Positions 8,352 to 16,681 of a stretch of DNA of 64,000 nucleotides are shown in pieces. Numbering within the stretch: the stretch's first letter is position 1; the number at the start of each line of letters is the position of its first letter. The notes under the pieces are model-generated. The model had not been told where the DNA came from, made no database searches, and saw only the letters and a list, made by a program, of their open reading frames with translations. The DNA comes from PALSA-1316 sp964499365. GTDB lineage: Bacteria > Nitrospirota > Thermodesulfovibrionia > Thermodesulfovibrionales > UBA6898. The stretch covers positions 124,001 through 188,000 of the forward strand of contig CAZCKU010000007.1 of NCBI GenBank assembly GCA_964499365.1. Reading direction: 5' to 3'. Made by a program: the position numbers and the translations under genes.

Positions 8352-9896
8352 TTATGTTTCCTGCGTTACCCTGAGCACTTCGCTGAGTGTCGTGAGACCT
8401 GCCTTTACTTTATCGGCCCCGTCTTCGAGCAGTGTCCGCATGCCATTTTTTCGCGCCAGTTCACGGATCTGGTTCGAGTCCGAGTCCTTCAGTATCATCT
8501 TTCTGATATCGTCGTCAATCGTAAGCAGTTCGAAAATGCCGGCCCTTCCATAGTAGCCGGTCTGCGCACATCGCTCACATCCCGCGCCCTTGTACAGCGT
8601 TACGTTCGTGTCAAAGCCGAGCTTCCCGAGCTCCTCCCGGTCGGCAGCCGAGGTATCGGGCACCTTGCAGGACTCGCAGATATACCGCACGAGTCTCTGG
8701 GCGAGAATCCCCCGTATGGTCGACGACAGCAGGAAGTTCTCGACCCCCATATCGAGGAGTCTGGTAATGGAACTCGGGGCGTCATTCGTATGCAGCGTCG
8801 AGAAGACCATATGCCCGGTCAGAGCCGACTGTATCGCGATCTCGGCCGTCTCGAGGTCTCTGATCTCGCCGATCATGATGATATCGGGGTCCTGCCGGAC
8901 GATATGGCGGAGGGTGCTGGCGAAGGTGAGCCCTATCTGCGACTTCACCTGTATCTGGTTGATGCCCTTCAGCTGATACTCAATAGGGTCTTCAACCGTA
9001 ATGATCTTTTTGTCCGGAGAGTTGATTTTGTCGAGCGCGCCGTATAGGGTCGTCGTCTTGCCGCTGCCGGTGGGGCCGGTCACCAGAAAGATCCCGTTCG
9101 GCTTCCGGATGAGCTGGTCGAAGGTCGCCAGGGTGCGCACCGGAAATCCGAGCTTGTTGAGGTCGATGACGATCCCCTCTTTCTGGAGTATCCGCATCAC
9201 GAGGCTCTCGCCGTGGAGGATCGGGATCGTCGAGACCCTGAGGTCTACCTCTATCGCCCCGACCTTCAGGCGTATACGGCCGTCCTGGGGAAGCCGTCTC
9301 TCAGCGATATTCAGCTTCGCCATGATCTTGAGCCTTGAGACAATCGCAGCCTGGAGCTTCTTCGGTACCGACTCGGTTTCATGCAGGACACCGTCGATGC
9401 GGTACCTGACCTTTAATTCATCCTCAAAGGGCTCGATATGGATGTCGCTCGCCCTGCTTTCAACAGCGCGGGTTATCAGCAGGTTTACCAGGCGGATGAT
9501 CGGGGCCTCGGACGCGAGATCCTTCAGGTGGCCGACATCCTCTTCTTCCTCCCGGATAAACTCGACACCCTTCTCCCCCATGTCCTCAACAATCTTGTTG
9601 ATATTCTGGGTTTCCTGTCCGTAGAACCTGGTGATATAGTCGCTCAGCGCCCTGACTTCGCCTGCATAGACAACGATATCGGCCGCGGTGGCCACCCGGA
9701 GCGCGTCGATGACCTGACGGTCCTCGGGATTCGCCATCACAACCTTCAGGACATTGTTCTTGAGTTCGAGTGGAACAACGAGGTTTTCGCGTATGAACCT
9801 TGACGATATAGTGCCCAGTACGAACGGGACCTTCGGCAGCTGGTCAGCCGGCAGAAAAGCACTGTCCGAAACAACGGTTTCTACTATGTCTGACAT
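8352..9896 (-). CDS. gspE: Type II secretion ATPase GspE
   Basis: 514-residue cytoplasmic assembly ATPase that powers pseudopilus growth. An N1E/MshEN-like domain (about 1-120) precedes the catalytic core: Walker A GPTGSGKT at 274-281, Asp box ITVEDPIEY near 300, Walker B DIIMIGEIRD at 338-347 and a His-box HTND near 369. A zinc-binding pair of CXXC motifs (C407/C410, C440/C443) is intact, as in GspE and PilB. It is the first gene of the operon. The ATG at 9896 has no Shine-Dalgarno sequence; a TATAAT sits 5 bases upstream, so the transcript may start at the ATG. Confidence 0.95.
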   Translation of the reverse strand: MSDIVETVVSDSAFLPADQLPKVPFVLGTISSRFIRENLVVPLELKNNVLKVVMANPEDRQVIDALRVATAADIVVYAGEVRALSDYITRFYGQETQNINKIVEDMGEKGVEFIREEEEDVGHLKDLASEAPIIRLVNLLITRAVESRASDIHIEPFEDELKVRYRIDGVLHETESVPKKLQAAIVSRLKIMAKLNIAERRLPQDGRIRLKVGAIEVDLRVSTIPILHGESLVMRILQKEGIVIDLNKLGFPVRTLATFDQLIRKPNGIFLVTGPTGSGKTTTLYGALDKINSPDKKIITVEDPIEYQLKGINQIQVKSQIGLTFASTLRHIVRQDPDIIMIGEIRDLETAEIAIQSALTGHMVFSTLHTNDAPSSITRLLDMGVENFLLSSTIRGILAQRLVRYICESCKVPDTSAADREELGKLGFDTNVTLYKGAGCERCAQTGYYGRAGIFELLTIDDDIRKMILKDSDSNQIRELARKNGMRTLLEDGADKVKAGLTTLSEVLRVTQET

Positions 9897-9901
9897 GTTG
9901 C

Positions 9902-9907
9902 ATTATA
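9902..9907 (-). promoter_or_regulatory. Candidate -10 element for the gsp operon (leaderless start)
   Basis: The minus strand reads TATAAT, then GCAAC, then the gspE ATG. A transcription start 6-7 bases downstream of the -10 would fall on the A of the ATG. No clear TTGACA-like -35 is visible at the usual distance. Inferred from sequence only. Confidence 0.4.
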
Positions 9908-9991
9908 CCATACGGCCTGCGGGTTTGAAAAAGCCGCGGCCTTTCCGCAGCAGCCATTTCAGACAGACAGGCCTTCTTCCCCCTCTTGCGC

Positions 9992-9997
9992 TATAAT
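9992..9997 (+). promoter_or_regulatory. Candidate -10 element upstream of the GT2 gene
   Basis: A perfect TATAAT in the divergent region between gspE and the glycosyltransferase, about 48 bases before the ATG at 10045. I see no good -35. The glycosyltransferase start has AGGA about 8 bases upstream, so this gene looks conventionally led. Confidence 0.35.
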
Positions 9998-10044
9998 ATC
10001 CCTGCTTCCCTGTACCGGCAGTTGCCCCGCTACAGGACTCTTTT

Positions 10045-10953
10045 ATGATAAGCGTAATCATTCCGACATACAATGCGGTGCATGATCTGGAGAAACTTCT
10101 GGCCAGCCTTCGGCAGCAGACGATCCCGTGCGAGATCATCGTGATCGATTCATCGTCGACCGACGGTACCCCCCGGATCGCAGAACAGTACGGTGCCACC
10201 GTAAAGGCCGTCGGGAAAGAGGCCTTCGACCACGGCGGCACCCGGACGCTCGCCGGAAAGATGGCCGGAGGCGATATCCTGGTCTTCATGACACAGGATA
10301 CGCTCCCTGCTGATGCCGTGTCTCTAGAAAGACTGGTCGCTTCCCTTTCCGATACGAAAACCGGTGCTGCCTACGGCAGGCAGCTGCCCCGGCCGGGGGC
10401 ACATCCGCTGGGCGCTCATCTGAGGCTTTTCAATTATCCTGAAGTCTCCTCAATAAAGCGGCTCGCAGATAAGCGTTCGCTGGGCATAAAAACGCCCTTT
10501 CTCTCAAACTCCTTTGCAGCCTACAGGACCTCCTGCCTCAGGGAGATCGGCTGGTTCAAGGAGCGGCTGATCATGGGGGAAGACATGCATGCCGGTGCCA
10601 AACTGCTGCTCGCCGGATATTCTATTGCCTACGCCGCCGATGCCGTTGTGTACCATTCGCACGATTATACCCCGCTGCAGGAGCTCCGCCGCGCCTTTGA
10701 TATCGGCGTGTTTCATCGCAGCGAAGACTGGATACTCTCTGAATTCGGAAGTGCGGGCGGTGAAGGCCTGGCGTATCTGAAATCAGCAATGACGTATCTC
10801 GCGCAGAACCGGAACTGCGGCCTGGCTCCGGAGCTGCTGCTGCGCACGGGAATGAAGGCTGCGGGCTATGCCCTCGGCAGGGCGTCCGGGTATCTCCCCC
10901 GCCCGGTCATAAGAAGCCTCAGCATGCACCGTGACTGGTGGGGAAAGGTATAG
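10045..10953 (+). CDS. Family 2 glycosyltransferase, rhamnosyltransferase-like
   Basis: 302 residues. The N-terminal GT-A fold is clear: MISVIIPTYNAVHDLEKLL, VIDSSSTDGTPRIAEQYG, and the FDHGGTRTLAG element common to rhamnosyltransferases that build O-antigen or exopolysaccharide. TQDTLPAD fills the DXD-like position and GEDMHAGAKLLLAGY the acceptor-side ED motif. It is cytoplasmic and membrane-associated by family. It stands alone between the gsp operon and a sensor gene, so no polysaccharide cluster helps to fix the acceptor. Sugar specificity is inference. Confidence 0.85.
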   Translation: MISVIIPTYNAVHDLEKLLASLRQQTIPCEIIVIDSSSTDGTPRIAEQYGATVKAVGKEAFDHGGTRTLAGKMAGGDILVFMTQDTLPADAVSLERLVASLSDTKTGAAYGRQLPRPGAHPLGAHLRLFNYPEVSSIKRLADKRSLGIKTPFLSNSFAAYRTSCLREIGWFKERLIMGEDMHAGAKLLLAGYSIAYAADAVVYHSHDYTPLQELRRAFDIGVFHRSEDWILSEFGSAGGEGLAYLKSAMTYLAQNRNCGLAPELLLRTGMKAAGYALGRASGYLPRPVIRSLSMHRDWWGKV

Positions 10954-11094
10954 AGGGACCTCCGGGGCGTCCTTCCTGACGGACGAAAGCGGGGCCGGAA
11001 TCCCTCCGGGGACCGGCTCAGAGCATGTCAGCGTGACAGAAATTTGAACCTGCGGCAGACACCGCGGGACAACAGACCTCCTGCTGCTGTCCGG

Positions 11095-12075
11095 CTATTT
11101 TTCGCGATAGACGCCGGGATACAGTTTTTTTGCACAGTCAGGGCAGAGTCCGTGGGTGAAGGCTGCACCGGAATGCTTGCTGATATAGGCCTCAATCCGG
11201 GTCCAGTATCCGTCGTCATCCCTGATATTCTTGCATGAGGCACAGATCGGCAGCAGCCCGCTGAGCGTCTTGACCTGGGCAAGCGCTTCCTGAAGTTCGG
11301 ATATAAGCCTTTCCCTCTGCTCAGCTGCATTCTTCCGGTCGGTGATATCCACGGCATATTCGATCATCTGGACGACGTTCCCCAGGTCATCAAAAATCGG
11401 ATAGCCGTGCACCTCATAGCTTCTCAGTGTACCATCTTCCCCCCGGTGAACATGCTCCACAATGCACGGACGTTTTGAGGTCTTGACAACATCCAGCGGG
11501 CAGGGATGGTCACCGTTCATGCAGGGTTCGGATCTCTCATGCGTATTCGCATAGCAGGTCAATCCGCCCAGAGCAGTATCCCGGACCGCCTTGTTGGCCA
11601 TCTGAATCGAGTAATCATTCACATCAATGACATAAAAGGGGTTCGGAAGAGAGTCGATGATCAGCTTCAGAAATCTGTTCTGACGGTCTATCTTCTCCTG
11701 CGCCCTCCGCATCTCGGAAACGTCCTTGATAACAATCACCGCCCCGAGGCATGCATCACCATCAAAAAAAGGCGAAAACGATATCTGCGTGTTCTTCACC
11801 TCGCCTGTTTTTGTCGCCGTTGCCGCCTCCCGGTGAAGGATCGGCCTGCGCTCCCTCACCGCTGCCTTTGGGGGACAGACGCCCTGACACCGCTCCGAAG
11901 CCTCGCAGAAAATGTCTTCGCATTTTTTCCCGATCGACTCCGCAACGGAATAACCGGTAAGCGTCTCGGCAGCAGGGTTTGCGTAGATAATATGCATGTC
12001 AAGGTCCGTGACATACACCGCCTCGCTCATGCAATTCAGGATCGCCTCGTGCGACTGATAAATTTTATGAAGCAT
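11095..12075 (-). CDS. PAS-domain sensor with C-terminal cysteine domain, no output kinase
   Basis: 326 residues: two PAS domains (about 10-130, ILNCMSEAVYVTDLDMHIIYANPAAETLTGY; and about 140-265, ending in VDITDRKNAAE), a short coiled coil, and a C-terminal module with CASCKNIRDDDGYWTRIEAYI and CPDCAKKLYP. That module recurs at the end of many bacterial PAS signalling proteins; its two CXXC pairs suggest metal binding but its role is not established as far as I know. There is no kinase, GGDEF or DNA-binding domain. The ATG at 12075 is chosen because the PAS domain follows at once; a TACAAT lies 6 bases upstream and there is no Shine-Dalgarno. It is divergent from the deaminase gene. Confidence 0.8.
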   Translation of the reverse strand: MLHKIYQSHEAILNCMSEAVYVTDLDMHIIYANPAAETLTGYSVAESIGKKCEDIFCEASERCQGVCPPKAAVRERRPILHREAATATKTGEVKNTQISFSPFFDGDACLGAVIVIKDVSEMRRAQEKIDRQNRFLKLIIDSLPNPFYVIDVNDYSIQMANKAVRDTALGGLTCYANTHERSEPCMNGDHPCPLDVVKTSKRPCIVEHVHRGEDGTLRSYEVHGYPIFDDLGNVVQMIEYAVDITDRKNAAEQRERLISELQEALAQVKTLSGLLPICASCKNIRDDDGYWTRIEAYISKHSGAAFTHGLCPDCAKKLYPGVYREK

Positions 12076-12081
12076 GGTTTT

Positions 12082-12114
12082 ATTGTACAGGATACGGCAT
12101 ATTTCGGCTATAAT
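12082..12114. promoter_or_regulatory. Overlapping divergent promoters with leaderless starts
   Basis: On the minus strand TACAAT (12087-12082) lies 6 bases before the PAS sensor ATG. On the plus strand TTGTAC (12083-12088) and TATAAT (12109-12114) are 20 bases apart, and TATAAT is 7 bases before the deaminase ATG at 12122. The minus -10 and plus -35 occupy the same bases, so the two promoters should exclude each other. Neither gene has a Shine-Dalgarno sequence. Confidence 0.4.
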
Positions 12115-12121
12115 AACCTCT

Positions 12122-12634
12122 ATGAAAAAACCGGCAAAAAAAGTCCCTGTCCTGAAAAAGATAAAGACCGATATGCTGTCGCGCCCGGGGTGGGATGAGT
12201 ATTTCATCACTATCGCCAAGGCGGTATCCGCAAGGGCCACCTGCTTCAGAAGACGCTACGGGGCTGTGGTGACGAAGGACAATGTGATCGTCAGCACGGG
12301 GTATAACGGTGCGCCCGCCGGCATGAGAGACTGCCTGGAGGAGGGAGTCTGCACCAGGACGGAGCTGCAGATCCCCCACGGCGAGCGCTACGAACTCTGC
12401 CACAGCGTCCATGCCGAGGCGAATGCAATCATACGGGCATCGGCAGACGAACTCAGGGGCGCGACGATCTATATTTCAGGCGCTGACACCGGTTCAGGGG
12501 AATGCCTCTCCGAACCCTGCATGATGTGCAAGCGCATGATCCTGAATGCCGGGATCGCGAAGGTCGTGCATTCGGACGGCAAGGGGAGCTTTCACACGAT
12601 CAACCCGAAGAACTGGCTCAAGACCAGAGTTTGA
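12122..12634 (+). CDS. dCMP deaminase family protein (ComEB-like)
   Basis: 170-residue zinc-dependent cytidine/deoxycytidylate deaminase. The catalytic HAEANAI and the second zinc motif PCMMCKRMI are intact, with GYNGAPAGMRDC and the VCTRTELQIPHGERYELC insert typical of dCMP deaminases. The enzyme converts dCMP to dUMP and so feeds thymidylate synthesis; ComEB is the Bacillus relative. The lysine-rich N-terminus (MKKPAKKVPVLKKIK) is unusual. The ATG at 12122 is immediately after a TATAAT element, so the mRNA may lack a leader. It is monocistronic. Confidence 0.9.
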   Translation: MKKPAKKVPVLKKIKTDMLSRPGWDEYFITIAKAVSARATCFRRRYGAVVTKDNVIVSTGYNGAPAGMRDCLEEGVCTRTELQIPHGERYELCHSVHAEANAIIRASADELRGATIYISGADTGSGECLSEPCMMCKRMILNAGIAKVVHSDGKGSFHTINPKNWLKTRV

Positions 12635-12687
12635 TTGGGGGCTGATTCGAGTCTCATTCAGGAAGACTGGCTGTTGTCTGTTGTTCT

Positions 12688-12900
12688 TCAGATGAAGGAA
12701 CTTCTCAGAAGACCAACACCCACATAGACCGCGACACTCCCGGCAACAATATAGGAGACAGACCGCAGTTTCTTTACAGACCCGTCTCTCTTTGCCAGCG
12801 ATACAATCCCTGCCGTGAAGGCAACTGCCCCCACCAGAACAAGGTTTATCCCGACTACCAGGCTGAAAATATTATTCAGGGAACCCATAATGATAAGCAT
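12688..12900 (-). CDS. Small two-helix membrane protein, unknown
   Basis: About 70 residues with two hydrophobic helices (NIFSLVVGINLVLVGAVAFTAGIVSL and SVSYIVAGSVAVYVGVGLL) joined by a basic loop AKRDGSVKKLR. I do not recognise a family. Candidate starts are ATG at 12912, 12900 and 12888; 12900 has a weak GGAA 6 bases upstream. It lies 81 bases downstream of another small membrane protein on the same strand and may share its transcript. Confidence 0.55.
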   Translation of the reverse strand: MLIIMGSLNNIFSLVVGINLVLVGAVAFTAGIVSLAKRDGSVKKLRSVSYIVAGSVAVYVGVGLLRSSFI

Positions 12901-12981
12901 ACCAGATTCCATTGTCGGCGGGGGAGAGGGCGGGCCGACGTCTGCCGGCCCTGCCAACACCAGTCAGCCTCAGGAGAGCAT

Positions 12982-13392
12982 CTACATCCTCATCATCCCT
13001 GCGACAGCCCCTCCCATGAAGGCGATGAGCCAGCAGCTGTAGATTGAAATACTGACGCGGTGGAAGACCAGATTGGCTGCCTCTGCCCGATTGGTGGAAG
13101 ACGCGATCAGGGCCAGAAGGAAATGGAATGCCATCCCCGACAGGGAAGCAATCCCGGAGATGCTGTGCCACATAGGCGGTTTGCCGTAAGCAGTGGCGAT
13201 CAGGTTCATCTGGTACGTTCCCAGAAAGTCACAGATCAGGCCCGCACCGAACATGATCAGGTGTTTGCGGTGCAGGCCCTGACGGCGTCCGCTGAAAACC
13301 GCCCAGGTATAGAATATCAACGCCAGCATCATGCATATGATCGCCTGTATCAGCATGAGGTTATTATCCATATTCTTCCTGACTCCTGCCAT
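12982..13392 (-). CDS. Four-helix membrane protein, HsmA/TIGR03987-like
   Basis: 136 residues with four predicted transmembrane helices. The opening NLMLIQAIICMMLALIFYTWAVFSG, the GLICDFLGTYQM segment and the ISGIASLSGMAFHFLLALIA segment resemble the small HsmA/TIGR03987 family of membrane proteins, whose biochemical role is unsettled. The ATG at 13392 has GAGGTG 5 bases upstream, an unambiguous ribosome-binding site. The family call is from memory of the pattern and is tentative. Confidence 0.65.
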   Translation of the reverse strand: MAGVRKNMDNNLMLIQAIICMMLALIFYTWAVFSGRRQGLHRKHLIMFGAGLICDFLGTYQMNLIATAYGKPPMWHSISGIASLSGMAFHFLLALIASSTNRAEAANLVFHRVSISIYSCWLIAFMGGAVAGMMRM

Positions 13393-13605
13393 GGGGACAC
13401 CTCACGCAAGGCAATTGACAGAACATCCTGCGAATGGTTAGCATAATTAACTAAAAACTGCCATAGAATCAACCCGGCTCACCAGGCTTATTCCCGTCAA
13501 TGCAGAAAAACTGCTGGACAACAGCAGGGGTTCTCATTCTGACAACATTCAAAACGTGACTGCAACACGGTAACAAGCCCGGAGCCCGGATTTCAGGAGG
13601 TATCC

Positions 13606-14253
13606 ATGTTCAATAACCTGTTACGCAAACGGGAGAATCTGTCGTGCAGAGGGATAGCCCCAGCGCACTCTCTTATGTTGAGCCTTGTTGTGATATGCAG
13701 CCTTGTCCTTGCCTACAGGATGGCGGTGCCCGGAGAAAGGGAAGGTGCCGGATATCCGGTGTCGTATAGCAGCGCCGGCACGGGCATGAATGAGGCGACG
13801 AGGCTGGTCGTCCTGCAATGGATGAAAGAACATTCCACCATGTCCGAGAAGGTTCTTTCGACGATCTACAGTGCGGCCATGAACAGCGTCAATGCCGATC
13901 TGGTCCTTGCCATCTGCCTGGTGGAGTCCAACTTCAACCCTCGTGTGGAAAGTGAAAAAGGGGCGATAGGATTGATGGGCATCATGCCGGACGTCTGGCT
14001 TGAAGAACTGCAGAAGCGCGGCATCGTGCGGGAACTGGATGACCTCTATACGATATCGAGCAACATGAACTCGGGCATCTACGTGCTCGGGAAGTATCTG
14101 GAGAGGACGAACAACCTCAGGGAGGCCCTTATCCGTTATGCAGGAGGAGACCCCGCGTATGCAGCGAAGGTCTTGCGGACGGTCGGGGAAATCTCACAGG
14201 TGCGGCGTTCCGAGGATCAGCAGCGCATTGCGGCGCTCATGCCCAACTCATAA
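13606..14253 (+). CDS. Lytic transglycosylase (SLT domain), membrane-anchored
   Basis: 215 residues: a cytoplasmic start, one signal-anchor helix (about 23-41, LMLSLVVICSLVLAYRMAV), a linker, then an SLT/goose-lysozyme-like domain (about 80-205). The catalytic Glu lies in CLVESNFNPRVES and the GAIGLMGIMP motif follows. Such enzymes cut peptidoglycan to 1,6-anhydromuropeptides, the substrates of AmpG, which is encoded at 29.4 kb. AGGAGGT lies 4 bases before the ATG, the strongest ribosome-binding site in this part of the window. About 210 bases of non-coding sequence precede it. Confidence 0.85.
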   Translation: MFNNLLRKRENLSCRGIAPAHSLMLSLVVICSLVLAYRMAVPGEREGAGYPVSYSSAGTGMNEATRLVVLQWMKEHSTMSEKVLSTIYSAAMNSVNADLVLAICLVESNFNPRVESEKGAIGLMGIMPDVWLEELQKRGIVRELDDLYTISSNMNSGIYVLGKYLERTNNLREALIRYAGGDPAYAAKVLRTVGEISQVRRSEDQQRIAALMPNS

Positions 14254-14305
14254 CGGAGAGGCCGGGGGGTTGCCTTTGCGCTTTCGGCCGCGTGGCCCTT
14301 CCGTA

Positions 14306-16546
14306 TCAGCAGCGTATATCTGCAAGCCACCTCTTCAGCAGGTACGTTGCCCCGTCCTTATCGAGGGGGCTGTTGCGGTTACCGCAGTGCGCGTCCTGCA
14401 CGCATGAAGGACATCCGTCGATGCACTGACAGTCTTCGATCATCTTCACCGTGGCCTCAAGCCATCGAGGCACAATCTGCAGTGCCCGCTTCGTCAAGCC
14501 GACCCCGCCGTCATGGCCGTCGTAGATGAAGATGGCCGGAAGTCCGAAGGCGGGGAAGCCGGTATGGCTCAGCCCGCCGATATCGTCCCGGTCGCAGAGC
14601 GCAAAAAGGGGCAGGCAGGCTATCGCGGTGTGTTCCACCGCATGGAGTGTACCGCCAAGGTCATAACCTGACGCAATCGCCGATCTGGTCCCTGCATCAA
14701 TGACGGTCCAGATGCCCTCTGTCTCAAAAACATACTCCGGCAGAGCGAGTTCATGCGTCGATATCCTCGACCGGTCCGAGACCCTCTTCCGGTCGTACCC
14801 GGTCACCTGCTGCGTGATCCTCAGATCGCCCCAGAAGAACTCGAGCCCGCCGAAGCGACGGTGCTCGCGCTGCCGGATAATCTCCGTTGAACCCGCAGTC
14901 AGAGGCTGGGTGAAATAATGGGCCCTGATCTCCCTGCAGACCGCCCTCTTCCGCTGCTGGTCCAGCTCACTGACGACATACTGCCTGCCGCGGTGCAGAT
15001 ATATGGCCCCGGGAAACGCCTCCCTGAATACCCGGCCGCCGCTCAGCTCCCCGATGGTCCTGCCGGCCTCGTTCACGAGCCGATACCTCTCTCCGATCGT
15101 CCGTATTCCGACATCCCGATGGGGTCTCCTGGATACCGGAAGCCAGACGCCGACCTTCTTTCCGGGGAGGAGCCTCTTTTCCTGTACCAGTTCGGCAAGC
15201 TCCGGCCCGAGCCTTTCGATGGCGTAGACCCTGTCGTCACTCCTGAGGGGCAGTTCCGCAGCAGCGCATGCGAGGTGCTGTTTTACTATCTTCTTATTGT
15301 CGGGGTCTATCACCGCGGCCTCGTGGTTTTTCCCGAAGAACTCCTCGGGGTGCCGCATGAAATACTGGTCGAGGGCGTCCTCGATCGCAACCAGCGCAAC
15401 AACCGACTCCTGCCCCTGGCGTCCGACACGGCCCGCCCGCTGCCAGGTGCTGGATATTGAGCCGGGATACCCGCAGAGTATGCAGCAGTCCAGCCCTCCG
15501 ATATCGATGCCCAGCTCAAGCGCGCTGGTCGAGACAACACCGAGCAGTTCCCCGCTGAAGAGCTTCTCTTCGATCTCCCGCCTCTCGGCCGGGAGAAACC
15601 CGGCACGGTACGGGCTTATCTTGTCCGCAAGCCCCGGGGTCTGGCTCAGGGTCCAGGTGTAGATGAGCTCGGTAATCTTTCTGGATTTTGTGAAGACGAT
15701 CGTCCGCAGGCCCTGCCTGAGACAGTCGGCAAAGAGCTTCGTCGTAAAGGTATACGGGCTCTCGATCGGGCTGAAGAAAAAGAAATGCTTGCCTGCTGAC
15801 GGGGCCCCGCTTTCGAGGACCGGCTGAAACGGAAGTCCTGCGAGCCCTTCGGCAAGCGCAGCGGGGTTTGCGATCGTCGCCGACGCGGTAATGAACTGAG
15901 GCTCGGTCCCGTAATGGTTGCATACCCGCCGCAGCCTCCTGAGGATCTGGGCAACGTGCGACCCGAAAACGCCGCGGTAGCTGTGGATCTCATCGACAAC
16001 GACGTACCGCAGGAGAGAGAAAAAATCCTTCCATTGTTTATGAAAGGGAAGCAGGGCGAGATGCAGCATGTCGGGGTTGGTGAAGATGACGTGAGGCAGC
16101 GCGTCGCGGATCTGTCTCCGCCTATGGCCCGGGGTGTCCCCGTCATAGACCGCACCGATATCCCCCATTCCGGCCGCCCCGCCCAGTTCGTTCAGGCCCC
16201 GAAGCTGGTCCTGCTCCAGCCCCTTCAGAGGGAAGAGATATAGCGCCCTGGTCCCCGGGTCTTTCATGATTGACTCCAGCACCGGTATGTTATAGACAAG
16301 GCTTTTGCCGCTCGCCGTGGGCGTCATCAGGACGATGTTCCGCCCCTGCCGGATATACTCTATCGCCGCTGCCTGATGGGTGAAAAGCGAGGAGACCCCA
16401 CGCTCGGCGAGCACCCTCGCGAGGCCTTCATCAAGGTCTAGTCCCCTGTAGTGCGGAGGGTTGGGCGGCAGATACCGACGCCCGGCAAGCTGCAGCTGTG
16501 TCATACGATCATTTTCAAGGAACGCAACAAGATCGGAAAGGCCCAT
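14306..16546 (-). CDS. DEAD/DEAH helicase with DUF1998-type zinc domain (MrfA-like)
   Basis: About 746 residues. Superfamily 2 helicase motifs: THQAAAIEYI, Walker A TPTASGKS near residue 78, DEIH, SATIANP, and motif VI QRAGRVGRQGQ. The C-terminus has the four-cysteine DUF1998 signature (CQCIDGCPSCVQDAHCGN), as in Bacillus MrfA/YprA, a 3'-5' helicase used in repair of mitomycin-type lesions together with the exonuclease MrfB. No mrfB-like gene is adjacent. The ATG at 16546 is preferred; a GTG five codons earlier is also in frame. The gene is divergent from the GGDEF gene. Confidence 0.88.
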   Translation of the reverse strand: MGLSDLVAFLENDRMTQLQLAGRRYLPPNPPHYRGLDLDEGLARVLAERGVSSLFTHQAAAIEYIRQGRNIVLMTPTASGKSLVYNIPVLESIMKDPGTRALYLFPLKGLEQDQLRGLNELGGAAGMGDIGAVYDGDTPGHRRRQIRDALPHVIFTNPDMLHLALLPFHKQWKDFFSLLRYVVVDEIHSYRGVFGSHVAQILRRLRRVCNHYGTEPQFITASATIANPAALAEGLAGLPFQPVLESGAPSAGKHFFFFSPIESPYTFTTKLFADCLRQGLRTIVFTKSRKITELIYTWTLSQTPGLADKISPYRAGFLPAERREIEEKLFSGELLGVVSTSALELGIDIGGLDCCILCGYPGSISSTWQRAGRVGRQGQESVVALVAIEDALDQYFMRHPEEFFGKNHEAAVIDPDNKKIVKQHLACAAAELPLRSDDRVYAIERLGPELAELVQEKRLLPGKKVGVWLPVSRRPHRDVGIRTIGERYRLVNEAGRTIGELSGGRVFREAFPGAIYLHRGRQYVVSELDQQRKRAVCREIRAHYFTQPLTAGSTEIIRQREHRRFGGLEFFWGDLRITQQVTGYDRKRVSDRSRISTHELALPEYVFETEGIWTVIDAGTRSAIASGYDLGGTLHAVEHTAIACLPLFALCDRDDIGGLSHTGFPAFGLPAIFIYDGHDGGVGLTKRALQIVPRWLEATVKMIEDCQCIDGCPSCVQDAHCGNRNSPLDKDGATYLLKRWLADIRC

Positions 16547-16648
16547 GGGAAATTGTACCACATCGTAGCATACCGTACTGCTGCAGAGGAGCTCTCAGCG
16601 ACACCGCATACAATGCTCCCCTGCTATATTTTCGACAGCATTCCGCTG

Positions 16649-16654
16649 TATAAT
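16649..16654 (+). promoter_or_regulatory. Candidate -10 element for the PAS-GGDEF gene
   Basis: TATAAT 27 bases before the ATG at 16682; AAGGG at 16669-16673 gives a normal ribosome-binding site. No convincing -35 is visible. Confidence 0.35.
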
Positions 16655-16681
16655 TATTCATTAAGGATAAGGGTTTCTGCT

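Noticed and set aside
6966..9047. Long open frame (693 codons) on the plus strand
   Set aside because: It lies antisense to gspF and gspE, whose motifs are unmistakable; its protein is Asp/Arg/His-rich shadow sequence.
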